A stretch of DNA of 26,720 bases, from contig JBJYWI010000284.1 of NCBI GenBank assembly GCA_046259385.1, positions 1 through 26,720 on the forward strand, given 5' to 3'. This document shows positions 7,854-15,045 of this stretch, piece by piece. The position numbers and the translations under genes were made by a program. This DNA is from CAVWDI01 sp046259385 (GTDB lineage Bacteria > Chloroflexota > Anaerolineae > Anaerolineales > UBA4823). Under the pieces are notes generated by a model. That model was not told where the DNA came from and did not search any database. It saw only the letters and a list, made by a program, of their open reading frames with translations. How positions within the stretch are numbered: the first letter of the stretch is position 1; every line of letters starts with the position of its first letter.

Positions 7854-9863
7854 TCACCCCTTGTCCTGAGCTTTTTCCCGGTCAATTATCTCCTTCAGAT
7901 GAGCTTTTAATTCCGCCCGGCGTTTCTGGTAGGCTTCTTCTGGCAGCAACCCTTCCTTGTAATGGTCGTCGAGCGCCAGGATGGCATCCATCGCGCTCTC
8001 GCGATCATCGATTCCATTCTTGTAATCCTCAGGTAAATCCTGCTCCGCAACTTCCCCATTCTTTGGTTCTGCTCGGCTGTGCCGGTAGAGCCAGACCCCG
8101 GATACAATCAGAACCAAACCCAGAACCGCAAATCCGAGATAGGTCGTTGTGGAGTTTCCGAGCAGTGAATCGAGATCCGATAGTGACATGCTTTTTGATA
8201 TTCTCAGGTTTATGTCCTCACCGGGCATTGTGGGACCGAGGTTGTAAGTATGATATGGTATTCCTTCCACATCGCGTGTGCCGCCGTCACTGATCCCACT
8301 GGCTTTAATCTGGATTCCGTCCTCCGGGACAAGGATGACGACTGCATTTGTTAGCAGGTTTACCGGGCGGACCAGTTCCAGGTCACCGTCAAAAGGCAGA
8401 TCATACGCAAACATAATCTGGACTTCGCCAAATCCCGGGCGGATCTGGAAAGTATCGCCAAACCCTTTTTCTGTCTTTACAAAGCGGTCGCCGATTTCAC
8501 CATCAAGAAGTTCAAGATTAGTCGATTTAGCCGGTAGTTCAAATTCAATAGTAGTCCCGCTGGATTCATCTGGGATAATGCTCTTTTCCCCTGGATTTGA
8601 GATGATAAAAAGTTCAGCGATCCGCAGCGTCTGCGGGTCAATCTGGTCGATGAAGTAATGCAAACGGTCGACTACCAGGCCTGAAGAGTCGCTGGTTGTT
8701 TCAAAAATTTCAATTGGCAGGTCCAGCTCTTCGATACCGGGTTCGATGATACTAACCGGTGAACCAAATACCGCCCCATCGTAATCCACTGTGGTGAAGT
8801 AGATAAAACCTTCTGTGAGCTCGATGTCCTGAAAAGCGTAGGTTAGATCCTCCTGAAGAGTAGTTGTAGTTGTAAAAACAGGCTCGAAATGGTCGAATCC
8901 ATGAAGGGTGACCATTAACCCTTCCGGGACATTACCACCAGAAAGGTTATAGACCTCACCCCTTACATTGCTCATCAACAGGCTGCTGGCATCCATACCG
9001 GATTGTTCCGTGGTTTCAATCTGGTTAACCTGAGGCGCGCTTTCAGCATCTGGAGATTGTGATTCCAGGGAAATCTCCTCGTTTGCAGAAAGTGGTTTAA
9101 ATGCCAGGGATCGGATGTAATCCGCGATATTCCAGCGGTCATCTTCTGAAAGCTGGTCTCCAAAAGCGGGCATATCGGGCTGGATGCCTTCAACAATTGC
9201 CTGATAAAAATCCGCTGAGGATTTTGAGGCATTGTATTCAAGATCGGTTAAATCAGATGGAGGAACGGAAAAATTGCCAGCTTTTTCGCCATCACCTTTT
9301 CCGCTCTTGCCGTGACAGTCGGTGCACATCGAATCATAAAGCGCCTTACCGACCGCGATGGACTCAGGAGGGGTGCTCAGGTTGTAAGTGTAGGCGATTA
9401 CATCCCAGCGCTGGCGGCTGGAAAGGCTCTCAAAGGGGGGCATAAAACGCTCGAGATTGCCTTTTGTGACCACTGTGTACCAATCAGCAGGTGTGGAAGT
9501 GCGGGCGACTTCAGCTGTACCAATGGGTATGACCGGATTTGGCAGGTCTCCAGCCCTGGGTCCATTCCCGAGACCAGTCGCTCCATGGCAGGGCGCACAT
9601 TTCTCCTGGTAAATCGTTTCACCATTTTCCGCTTCCGGCGGCACGAGCGGAAAGAGCATATCTTTTTCCGCATCAGTTATTGGTGCGCTTTCCCCGGCGG
9701 CTTGAAAATCCGGTGGTGGGGTTATGTCAGAAGCCAGAGATAAATCACAAGCAGCTACAAAAATAGTAAAAATTAATATAAGCAGGAGAGCAGGCAGCTT
9801 TTGATGGAATTTCCCCTTTTTATGAATGTTTGTGGTCGAAGAATTCTGTAGATTTATGTGCAT
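7854..9863 (-). CDS. Diheme cytochrome c lipoprotein with C-terminal membrane anchor
   Basis: A 669-residue protein with several visible parts. The lipoprotein signal ends at VAAC with the lipidated cysteine at 39. Two tandem class I cytochrome c domains follow: CAPCH at 89-93 with likely Met ligand M141 in RFMPPF, and CTDCH at 180-184 with its Met in QPDMPAF. Next come a long beta-rich ectodomain (about 300-565) of unknown kind, a membrane helix near 575-595, and a charged cytoplasmic tail. The tail contains YKEGLLPEEAYQKRRAELK, a short helical hairpin like SHOCT or CcmI segments. It sits inside the ccm operon, between the CcmI-like gene and ccmA, where no standard Ccm protein is expected. 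It may be an electron donor to the heme-ligation machinery or simply a client; neither is proven. Only one ATG is available and its ribosome site is weak. Confidence 0.85.
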   Translation of the reverse strand: MHINLQNSSTTNIHKKGKFHQKLPALLLILIFTIFVAACDLSLASDITPPPDFQAAGESAPITDAEKDMLFPLVPPEAENGETIYQEKCAPCHGATGLGNGPRAGDLPNPVIPIGTAEVARTSTPADWYTVVTKGNLERFMPPFESLSSRQRWDVIAYTYNLSTPPESIAVGKALYDSMCTDCHGKSGKGDGEKAGNFSVPPSDLTDLEYNASKSSADFYQAIVEGIQPDMPAFGDQLSEDDRWNIADYIRSLAFKPLSANEEISLESQSPDAESAPQVNQIETTEQSGMDASSLLMSNVRGEVYNLSGGNVPEGLMVTLHGFDHFEPVFTTTTTLQEDLTYAFQDIELTEGFIYFTTVDYDGAVFGSPVSIIEPGIEELDLPIEIFETTSDSSGLVVDRLHYFIDQIDPQTLRIAELFIISNPGEKSIIPDESSGTTIEFELPAKSTNLELLDGEIGDRFVKTEKGFGDTFQIRPGFGEVQIMFAYDLPFDGDLELVRPVNLLTNAVVILVPEDGIQIKASGISDGGTRDVEGIPYHTYNLGPTMPGEDINLRISKSMSLSDLDSLLGNSTTTYLGFAVLGLVLIVSGVWLYRHSRAEPKNGEVAEQDLPEDYKNGIDDRESAMDAILALDDHYKEGLLPEEAYQKRRAELKAHLKEIIDREKAQDKG

Positions 9864-9911
9864 TTGGTGGTTGATTCCAATTGAGTATAAATTATTGCAT
9901 TGGGTTTTAAT

Positions 9912-10469
9912 TTAGCCCTGCTGTGTCTCTGTCCTGGGTAGTTTGAACCCGCATTTGGGGCAGAATTGATCTGATTTTTGAAGCGGACTGCCGCACTTGG
10001 GACAGAAACCGGAGGCTTTTCCATTTCGTGAACGGCGCCGGTTAGCGATCAAAGCCTCAAGCTCATCGTTCGGGTCGCCAGTAGCAACGACCCGGCGCAT
10101 GATGGCTGTTGGTTGAACTGCAGTCCCGGCTGCAGGCTCCAGAGCAGCTTTGCCGGAAACGGGAACCTGGTCTGGGGAGGCTGGTAACCCATCGAGTTCT
10201 TTCAATATATCAGCCCCCTTTTTTAATAGAATTCCACGCTGGAGCTGGTATTCCTCGAGCGGCATTTTACCCAGTTCGAAATCAAGATCAAGTTCGTGGA
10301 TTGAATTCAGAATCTGGTCGCGTTCAGCCAGCAGAGTCGAGTGCATGTGATCATGGTGCACCTGGGGCAATTCTGATGAAATCCTTCCACTCTCGAAAAA
10401 TGGGCGGCTGACAAAAAGGGCGATTACCACCAGAAGAGCCAGAAGCAGGAAAAAAGATCCAAGTGCCAT
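9912..10469 (-). CDS. CcmI-like membrane protein with C-terminal zinc ribbon
   Basis: A 185-residue protein. One N-terminal membrane helix (about 4-22) leads into a helical segment, LAERDQILNSIHELDLDFELG then KMPLEEYQLQR, which matches the N-terminal part of CcmI proteins. The C-terminus carries two CPKCG knuckles 12 residues apart, a zinc-ribbon. The long TPR part of proteobacterial CcmI, which holds apocytochrome, is missing. From its place between the thioredoxin gene and the diheme lipoprotein, it is likely a membrane scaffold of the maturation complex. If the N-terminal helix places the C-terminus in the cytoplasm, the zinc ribbon acts there. The role is inferred. Confidence 0.75.
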   Translation of the reverse strand: MALGSFFLLLALLVVIALFVSRPFFESGRISSELPQVHHDHMHSTLLAERDQILNSIHELDLDFELGKMPLEEYQLQRGILLKKGADILKELDGLPASPDQVPVSGKAALEPAAGTAVQPTAIMRRVVATGDPNDELEALIANRRRSRNGKASGFCPKCGSPLQKSDQFCPKCGFKLPRTETQQG

Positions 10470-10489
10470 AATCTACGCCTGTTCCTTAT

Positions 10490-11080
10490 TTACTTCACCA
10501 ATAGCGGATCAACCGCACTCTTAATCTCTTCCACTGAAAGAAATGGGCTGAGTTTTCGGTAGGTAAGGATCCCCGAACGGTCGATGATGTAAGTCTCTGG
10601 TACGCCGGAAATGCGGTAAGACTGGGATATCCGTGTTCCAAGGTCAGGACCGTTGGGGTAGGTGATATTGAACTCTTCGAGATACTGAAGACCTTTTTTC
10701 TCTGTATCTGTCCAGTCAACCCCAAGAAAGATTACCTGCTGCTGGGGCTGGTAATACCTCCAGGCTGCTTCTAGGTCAGTGGCTTCCTGTTCGCAAGGTT
10801 TACACCAGGATGCCCAGAAATTCAAAACCACAACTTTCCCTTCAAGTTCGGAGAGCTGGTACTGCTCGCCATCATATGTGGTCAATTTGAAATCCGGAGC
10901 AGCCTGCCCTATCGTAGCCGGACCGCTCTGGGATCTAAGCAGGGCTGCACCAAGGAGAGCCAGCAAAGCGATCAACCCAACCCAGATACCAACCCTGCCA
11001 AGTGGCCTTTTCTTTTTCGCGGTTACTCCTTGTTGGAACTCCATTTGTTGGTTCTCCATTTGAGAAGAAATTTGATCCAT
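10490..11080 (-). CDS. Membrane-anchored thioredoxin-like protein (CcmG/ResA/TlpA type)
   Basis: A 196-residue protein with a polar N-terminus, one membrane helix at about 28-49, then an AhpC/TSA-Redoxin thioredoxin domain. The active site is WCKPC with cysteines 93 and 96 after VVVLNFWAS, and the cis-proline loop is SGVPETYIID. Such proteins keep the CXXCH cysteines of apocytochromes reduced outside the cytoplasm before heme attachment. It stands directly after ccmH, the normal ccmG place. The start could also be the ATG at codon 8 or 13; the N-terminus is not conserved enough to decide. Confidence 0.88.
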   Translation of the reverse strand: MDQISSQMENQQMEFQQGVTAKKKRPLGRVGIWVGLIALLALLGAALLRSQSGPATIGQAAPDFKLTTYDGEQYQLSELEGKVVVLNFWASWCKPCEQEATDLEAAWRYYQPQQQVIFLGVDWTDTEKKGLQYLEEFNITYPNGPDLGTRISQSYRISGVPETYIIDRSGILTYRKLSPFLSVEEIKSAVDPLLVK

Positions 11081-11088
11081 ACCAGTCT

Positions 11089-11631
11089 CTAAAATTCCCT
11101 CAATTCATCTTCCAGGCGTTTTATGTACTCATCGTCATGGAGGTTTTTCTCCTCTTGAGGTTCTACAACAGTAGAATTTTTTCTCCAGGAGTTAAATGCC
11201 CGGTAAAGGATGATTATGCCACCAATAAAGATCAGCGGAGGCAGTATATAAACCATCAGATTAAGACCACGTGCTGGCGGAGCTGCCAGAACCCGGTCTC
11301 CGTATTGTTCCGAAAAGTATATTTTGATCTGTTCTTCATTCCATCCAAGGGTAAGTTTATCGTAAATTAATTGGCGCCATTCCTCACATGCCTGGGTTGG
11401 ACATACGTCCAGAGGCGTGTTCTCGCACACCGGGCAATAGAGTTCTTTTGCAATCGCGTTAACCTCATCATCCGTGGGCGGATCAGGATTAACTTCCTGG
11501 GCTAATACACTCCCGCTAAATGTAATTGCCAGAACTGCTGCAATCAAGACAGCGCAAGCTGCAGTCAGGAGGCTAGCGCCTCCTTTATAAACTCTGTACG
11601 GAGTGTGAAAATAATCTCGAATAAATTCCAT
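11089..11631 (-). CDS. ccmH: Cytochrome c maturation protein CcmH with extra cysteines
   Basis: A CcmH/CycL-type thiol-disulfide protein of about 180 residues: signal or anchor helix (about 19-44), a three-helix redox domain, and a C-terminal membrane helix (LMVYILPPLIFIGGIIILYR). The usual LRCxxC appears as LYCPVC (C66, C69), followed by two more cysteines, C77 and C82, in VCPTQACEEWR. The family tail YFSEQYGDRVLAAPP is clear. An upstream TTG at 11658 would extend the frame into ccmF; I prefer the ATG at 11631, seven bases after the ccmF stop, because it begins the signal region directly. CcmH reduces or presents apocytochrome to CcmF. Confidence 0.9.
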   Translation of the reverse strand: MEFIRDYFHTPYRVYKGGASLLTAACAVLIAAVLAITFSGSVLAQEVNPDPPTDDEVNAIAKELYCPVCENTPLDVCPTQACEEWRQLIYDKLTLGWNEEQIKIYFSEQYGDRVLAAPPARGLNLMVYILPPLIFIGGIIILYRAFNSWRKNSTVVEPQEEKNLHDDEYIKRLEDELREF

Positions 11632-11638
11632 GTCAAGC

Positions 11639-13696
11639 TCAGGCTTCCGCGGTGACAAATGATGATTCAGCTTGCCTTGAGGGGATCATTCCGGGCTCCC
11701 TGCCAGGCCAGGCTGCCACCAGTGTGCCCAGAATGAATACAAAACCTCCCAGCCACAACCAGTTGACGAGCGGGTTATTGTAAACTTTTATAGTGGCGCT
11801 GTTGGCGGTGACCGGCTGCCAGTCCACCAGCAGCACATACAGGTCTTCCTCCCATGTACTGCGCACACCAGGTATGGTCATTGGCTGCTGGGAGTCATAA
11901 TAATAATCCCGTCTGGGGTAGAGGTCGCCTAGAATACCGCTTTCGTTACTTACTCCGATAACCGCCCTGGCGACGTTGCGCCCATCATCGGTGTCGAAGA
12001 CAGCTAGGGACCGATATGTAAATGTGTACTCACCAAGCGTTAGGGAATCACCCTGGGCTAGAGTTCCCTGGGTTTCAGTTTGGAAGAGTTCAATCCCGAT
12101 AATCCCGATCGCCATCAGCACAACACCCAGGTGAATAATATAGCCGCCGTAACGCCGGCGGTTGCGACCAGCAAGACGCCAAAGGGCAGTCGCCAGGTTT
12201 TCCTTTGCCCGTTTTCGACGCGCAAGTGCTGCCCGCCAGAATTCATGCAGGGTTACAAAAGCTACAAACGCAGCCAGCCAGAATCCCAGCAGCGCGGCTG
12301 GCTGGTTTATCCCGCGCATAAAGGCGTAAACAGGGACAACGAACGATAACAGAGCGGGTTTCCAGACAGCCCGTCCGAGAGTCTTGAAAGTTGAGTGCCG
12401 CCAGGCTGCCAGAGGAGCAATCCCCATCAAAAGCAGCAGACCAGCGAATAAAGGTGCGGTCGCCCTTTCATAGAAAGGTGGACCTACAGTTACCTTCTGC
12501 CCAGTCACGATTTCTGATACCAGGGGGAAAATCACCCCCCAGAAACAAACTACAAGGATACCCATAAACAGCAGGTTATTTAAAAGGAAGAGTGCTTCAC
12601 GGGAGAGCAGGGATGACATTTCGCCTTCCGCTTTCAGTTCTTCCCAACGCCCGAGCAGCAACGAGAGGGAGACAATAAAAGAGAACCCAATGTAGGCGAA
12701 GAAGAGCGGGCCAATCGCGCTCTGGGCAAATGCATGCACTGATGAAAGCACCCCCGAGCGGGTCAAGAAAGTACCGAAAATAACCAGGGAATAGGTTAGG
12801 ATGATCAGAACCATGTTCCAGCGTTTAAGCATGCCGCGTTTTTCCTGGATCATGACGGAGTGCAGGAAGGCTGTGCCGGTTAGCCATGGCATGAAAGCAG
12901 CGATTTCCACCGGATCCCATCCCCAGTAACCACCCCACCCAAGAACGTCATAAGCCCAGCGGCCACCCAGCAGCAAGCCCAGAGACAGAAACAACCAGGC
13001 TACCAGGGTCCAGCGGCGGGTTATCCGGATCCAGCGGTCATCGCTGCGCCCGGTGATCAGGGACGCAATTGCGAAGGCATAGGGGATCACAAATGAAACA
13101 AAACCAAGGTAGAGCATCGGTGGGTGGATAATCATGCCCGGATGCCTGAGAAGCGGGTTCAACCCGGAACCGTCGCGCGGGATAAACAGGGCGCTACCCC
13201 GGGGCTGCAGCATAGCGGCAGTGATATCTCCGCCCGGCAAGCGCCAGAAACGGTTGAAAGGATTTTCAAAAAATACGATCAGGATCAGGAAAAACGCCAG
13301 GGTTACAAGCGATACTACGATCACCCAGGGTAGAAATTCCTGGTCTCGGCTCCATTTTCGCAATGTGACCGCGGTCGCAAAACTTGACATGAGCCAGGAC
13401 CAGAACAACAACGAACCCGCCTGCCCACCCCATAGAGCGGTTACGCGCAGGTATACCGGCATGGCGCTGCTGGTTACTGACTGGACGAATTCGTGTTCAT
13501 ACCGACCAGCCACCAGCAGGTAGACAAGAATCAGAGTGGATATAGTTATGAGCGGGAAAGTGAGCAGCATTGACAAGCGTCCGCTTTCAATCCAGCGAGG
13601 ATCGTTTTTGCGGGCTCCGAAATATGCTGCTCCAATTCCGTAAATGGATATCAAAAGAGTGATTGCTAAAACACCAAAACCTAGGTTGGCAAGCAT
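11639..13696 (-). CDS. ccmF: Cytochrome c heme lyase CcmF
   Basis: A 685-residue polytopic membrane protein of the CcmF/CycK family. It has the early WGGQAGS motif (89-95), the WWD motif WGGYWGWDPVE at 254-264, and flanking histidines including H185 and H191 in RHPGMIIHPPMLY. A large periplasmic domain before the last helix carries EEDLYVLLVDWQ. CcmF takes heme from CcmE and attaches it to CXXCH sites. The length is normal. It is the second gene of the operon, with 60 bases between the ccmE stop and its ATG and an AAAGG about 12 bases upstream. Confidence 0.96.
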   Translation of the reverse strand: MLANLGFGVLAITLLISIYGIGAAYFGARKNDPRWIESGRLSMLLTFPLITISTLILVYLLVAGRYEHEFVQSVTSSAMPVYLRVTALWGGQAGSLLFWSWLMSSFATAVTLRKWSRDQEFLPWVIVVSLVTLAFFLILIVFFENPFNRFWRLPGGDITAAMLQPRGSALFIPRDGSGLNPLLRHPGMIIHPPMLYLGFVSFVIPYAFAIASLITGRSDDRWIRITRRWTLVAWLFLSLGLLLGGRWAYDVLGWGGYWGWDPVEIAAFMPWLTGTAFLHSVMIQEKRGMLKRWNMVLIILTYSLVIFGTFLTRSGVLSSVHAFAQSAIGPLFFAYIGFSFIVSLSLLLGRWEELKAEGEMSSLLSREALFLLNNLLFMGILVVCFWGVIFPLVSEIVTGQKVTVGPPFYERATAPLFAGLLLLMGIAPLAAWRHSTFKTLGRAVWKPALLSFVVPVYAFMRGINQPAALLGFWLAAFVAFVTLHEFWRAALARRKRAKENLATALWRLAGRNRRRYGGYIIHLGVVLMAIGIIGIELFQTETQGTLAQGDSLTLGEYTFTYRSLAVFDTDDGRNVARAVIGVSNESGILGDLYPRRDYYYDSQQPMTIPGVRSTWEEDLYVLLVDWQPVTANSATIKVYNNPLVNWLWLGGFVFILGTLVAAWPGREPGMIPSRQAESSFVTAEA

Positions 13697-13756
13697 TGTA
13701 TGTGAACCTTTCGACAGTAGTTTATCTTGGCGGTAGGCGGAGCGTGCCAGGAATTT

Positions 13757-14266
13757 CTAGCCAGCCTGATCTGGCACCGCCTCTTCGTATTTTGTCGGGC
13801 ATTTCAGCAACAATTCATCGGCATAAAAAATCCCGTCCTCGCCCAGCTTGCCGGTCATGATCGCCTGGGCTTCATGGCGGAGAAGGTCCGGTTTTGCGCC
13901 GTTGTAGACTATCTGAAGCCGGTTGCGTCCGGGTTCGTTGACTGCATCATAAAGCACCTTTGCCAAGCCCCCTTGCGCTTCAATCTCCTTGTTATCCCCC
14001 GGGACATGGGCTACGTAAAAGGACAGGTTCAGGCTCTGGGGATCGTATTCGATCGTGTCTCCGATCACTGCGCCGGAGATGCGCAGATCGCGGCCGATTA
14101 CTTCAGCCCCTCTGGTGTCTAACTCGTCAATAGTATAGAAATACTGCGCTCCCGCCTGGGTGGAACTTACAATAAGATAAATTACAGCCGCGACGATTAG
14201 AGCGCCGCCTACAATAAATTTCAATTTTCCGGCACTGCCTGTTTGCGGCGTTGCAGATTCCTCCAT
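13757..14266 (-). CDS. ccmE: Heme chaperone CcmE, CXXXY variant
   Basis: A 169-residue protein: one N-terminal membrane helix (about 15-34), then an OB-fold domain with GRDLRISGAVIGDTI and the late strand FYADELLLKCPTKYEE. In most CcmE the last motif is HxxxY and the histidine binds heme covalently; here it is C156-x3-Y160. CXXXY forms are known, for example in Desulfovibrio-type Ccm systems. An ATG 18 bases further upstream (14284) is in frame, but AAAGGAG lies between the two, six bases before the ATG at 14266, and the predicted start of transcription is close to 14295, so 14266 is chosen. It is the first gene of the ccm operon. Confidence 0.92.
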   Translation of the reverse strand: MEESATPQTGSAGKLKFIVGGALIVAAVIYLIVSSTQAGAQYFYTIDELDTRGAEVIGRDLRISGAVIGDTIEYDPQSLNLSFYVAHVPGDNKEIEAQGGLAKVLYDAVNEPGRNRLQIVYNGAKPDLLRHEAQAIMTGKLGEDGIFYADELLLKCPTKYEEAVPDQAG

Positions 14267-14301
14267 TCTCTTCTCCTTTGACATAGTAATGAAATTGAGA
14301 A

Positions 14302-14330
14302 ATCAGACTAGCCCGACAGCAAAAGGTCAA
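14302..14330 (-). promoter_or_regulatory. Candidate sigma70-type promoter of the ccm operon
   Basis: On the minus strand TTGACC (14325-14330, five of six matches) and TCTGAT (14302-14307, four of six) are separated by exactly 17 bases. Transcription would begin near 14295 and give a leader of about 29 bases before the preferred ccmE start with its AAAGGAG. Position and spacing fit well, but this is motif evidence only. Confidence 0.5.
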
Positions 14331-14597
14331 GAAAACGGTTACCTTATAAAAGCACTTCTAATTGAATTTGGAAAGGACTGTTTTGCTGTTTGTAGCCTGA
14401 TTCTGCCTCTGGAATTCTGTCATACTAAGATTAAACAAACCTGAGTTTGTGAAAAAGGTCTTATTAAAATGTAATTCGGGTTAAAAATGGCTGTTCTTCT
14501 GTTTAAGAATACAATCTTCAACGAGATGAAGTTGAGGACTAAAACAACGGCGTAAATTCTTTCGTGATTACTAAATGGCTAATGGAGCTGTCGGAAA
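14331..14597. other. Intergenic stretch without a recognised gene
   Basis: No convincing gene is seen on either strand. It contains a six-base inverted repeat ACAAAC-ctga-GTTTGT at 14435-14450 with no T tract, which could be an operator or chance. The stretch lies between the ccm promoter and a gene remnant, so it may be decayed coding DNA. Confidence 0.5.
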
Positions 14598-14801
14598 TCA
14601 GGTGAGTTCTTTTAATGTCGCTCGGGCTGCATGGTAACCGCATATTCCATGAACTCCACCGCCGGGAGGGCTGGATGAAGCGAAAATGTAAACCCCTTTC
14701 AATGGTGGTTTATATGGAGATAAGCTTGGGACTGGACATATATAAATTTCACGCCAGTCTTGAACCCCTCCATCTTTTGGCTCTGTTTGTTTTAAAGTCA
14801 A
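14598..14801 (-). pseudogene. Remnant of a phytoene desaturase/CrtI-like flavoprotein C-terminus
   Basis: The minus-strand frame ends with PPLKGVYIFASSSPPGGGVHG followed by ICGYHAARATLKEL and a stop. The SxPPGGGVHGxCGYxAA pattern is the highly conserved C-terminal FAD-binding segment of the carotenoid desaturase/ketolase branch (CrtI, CrtN, CrtO-like NAD(P)/FAD-dependent oxidoreductases). About 65 residues remain of a normal 500 or so. Upstream in the same frame a stop appears at once, and nothing in the next 240 bases resembles the rest of the protein. It is therefore a broken leftover, probably of a deletion or rearrangement, not a working gene. Conservation of the motif suggests the event is fairly recent. 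Confidence 0.7.
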
Positions 14802-15032
14802 CCGGAAAGCCTATAGAATGTATTTATAAAGCCGGGGAAATTTAGGTGTTGATTGATGTGCTGATTTAAAATAAAAAACATTATTAATAACCTCTAATAT
14901 TTAGGGTAAAATAGGTCTGACAGCAGATCAGGCGCATAGATAGTTTTAACATCAGTCTGCTTCAAAAATGAAAATCATTGCAGTTGCTTAATGTATAAGA
15001 AAAAGTAGCAATACCGCATCATCGATCTTTTC
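14802..15032. other. A+T-rich leader region before the collagen-stalk cytochrome gene
   Basis: No gene is seen. The only promoter-like pair found is weak: CTGACA at 14917-14922 and GATAGT at 14939-14944 with 16-base spacing, which would give a leader of about 95 bases. Homopolymer A and T runs dominate around 14866-14915. Confidence 0.4.
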
Positions 15033-15045
15033 GAGGAGATAATAA

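Noticed and set aside
7727..8293. 188-residue open frame on the plus strand
   Set aside because: It is antisense to ccmA and the diheme lipoprotein gene, both well supported, and the protein shows no family features.
14615..14845. 76-residue open frame on the plus strand in the intergenic region
   Set aside because: It is opposite the CrtI-like remnant, which explains the open frame better; no ribosome site or motif supports it.
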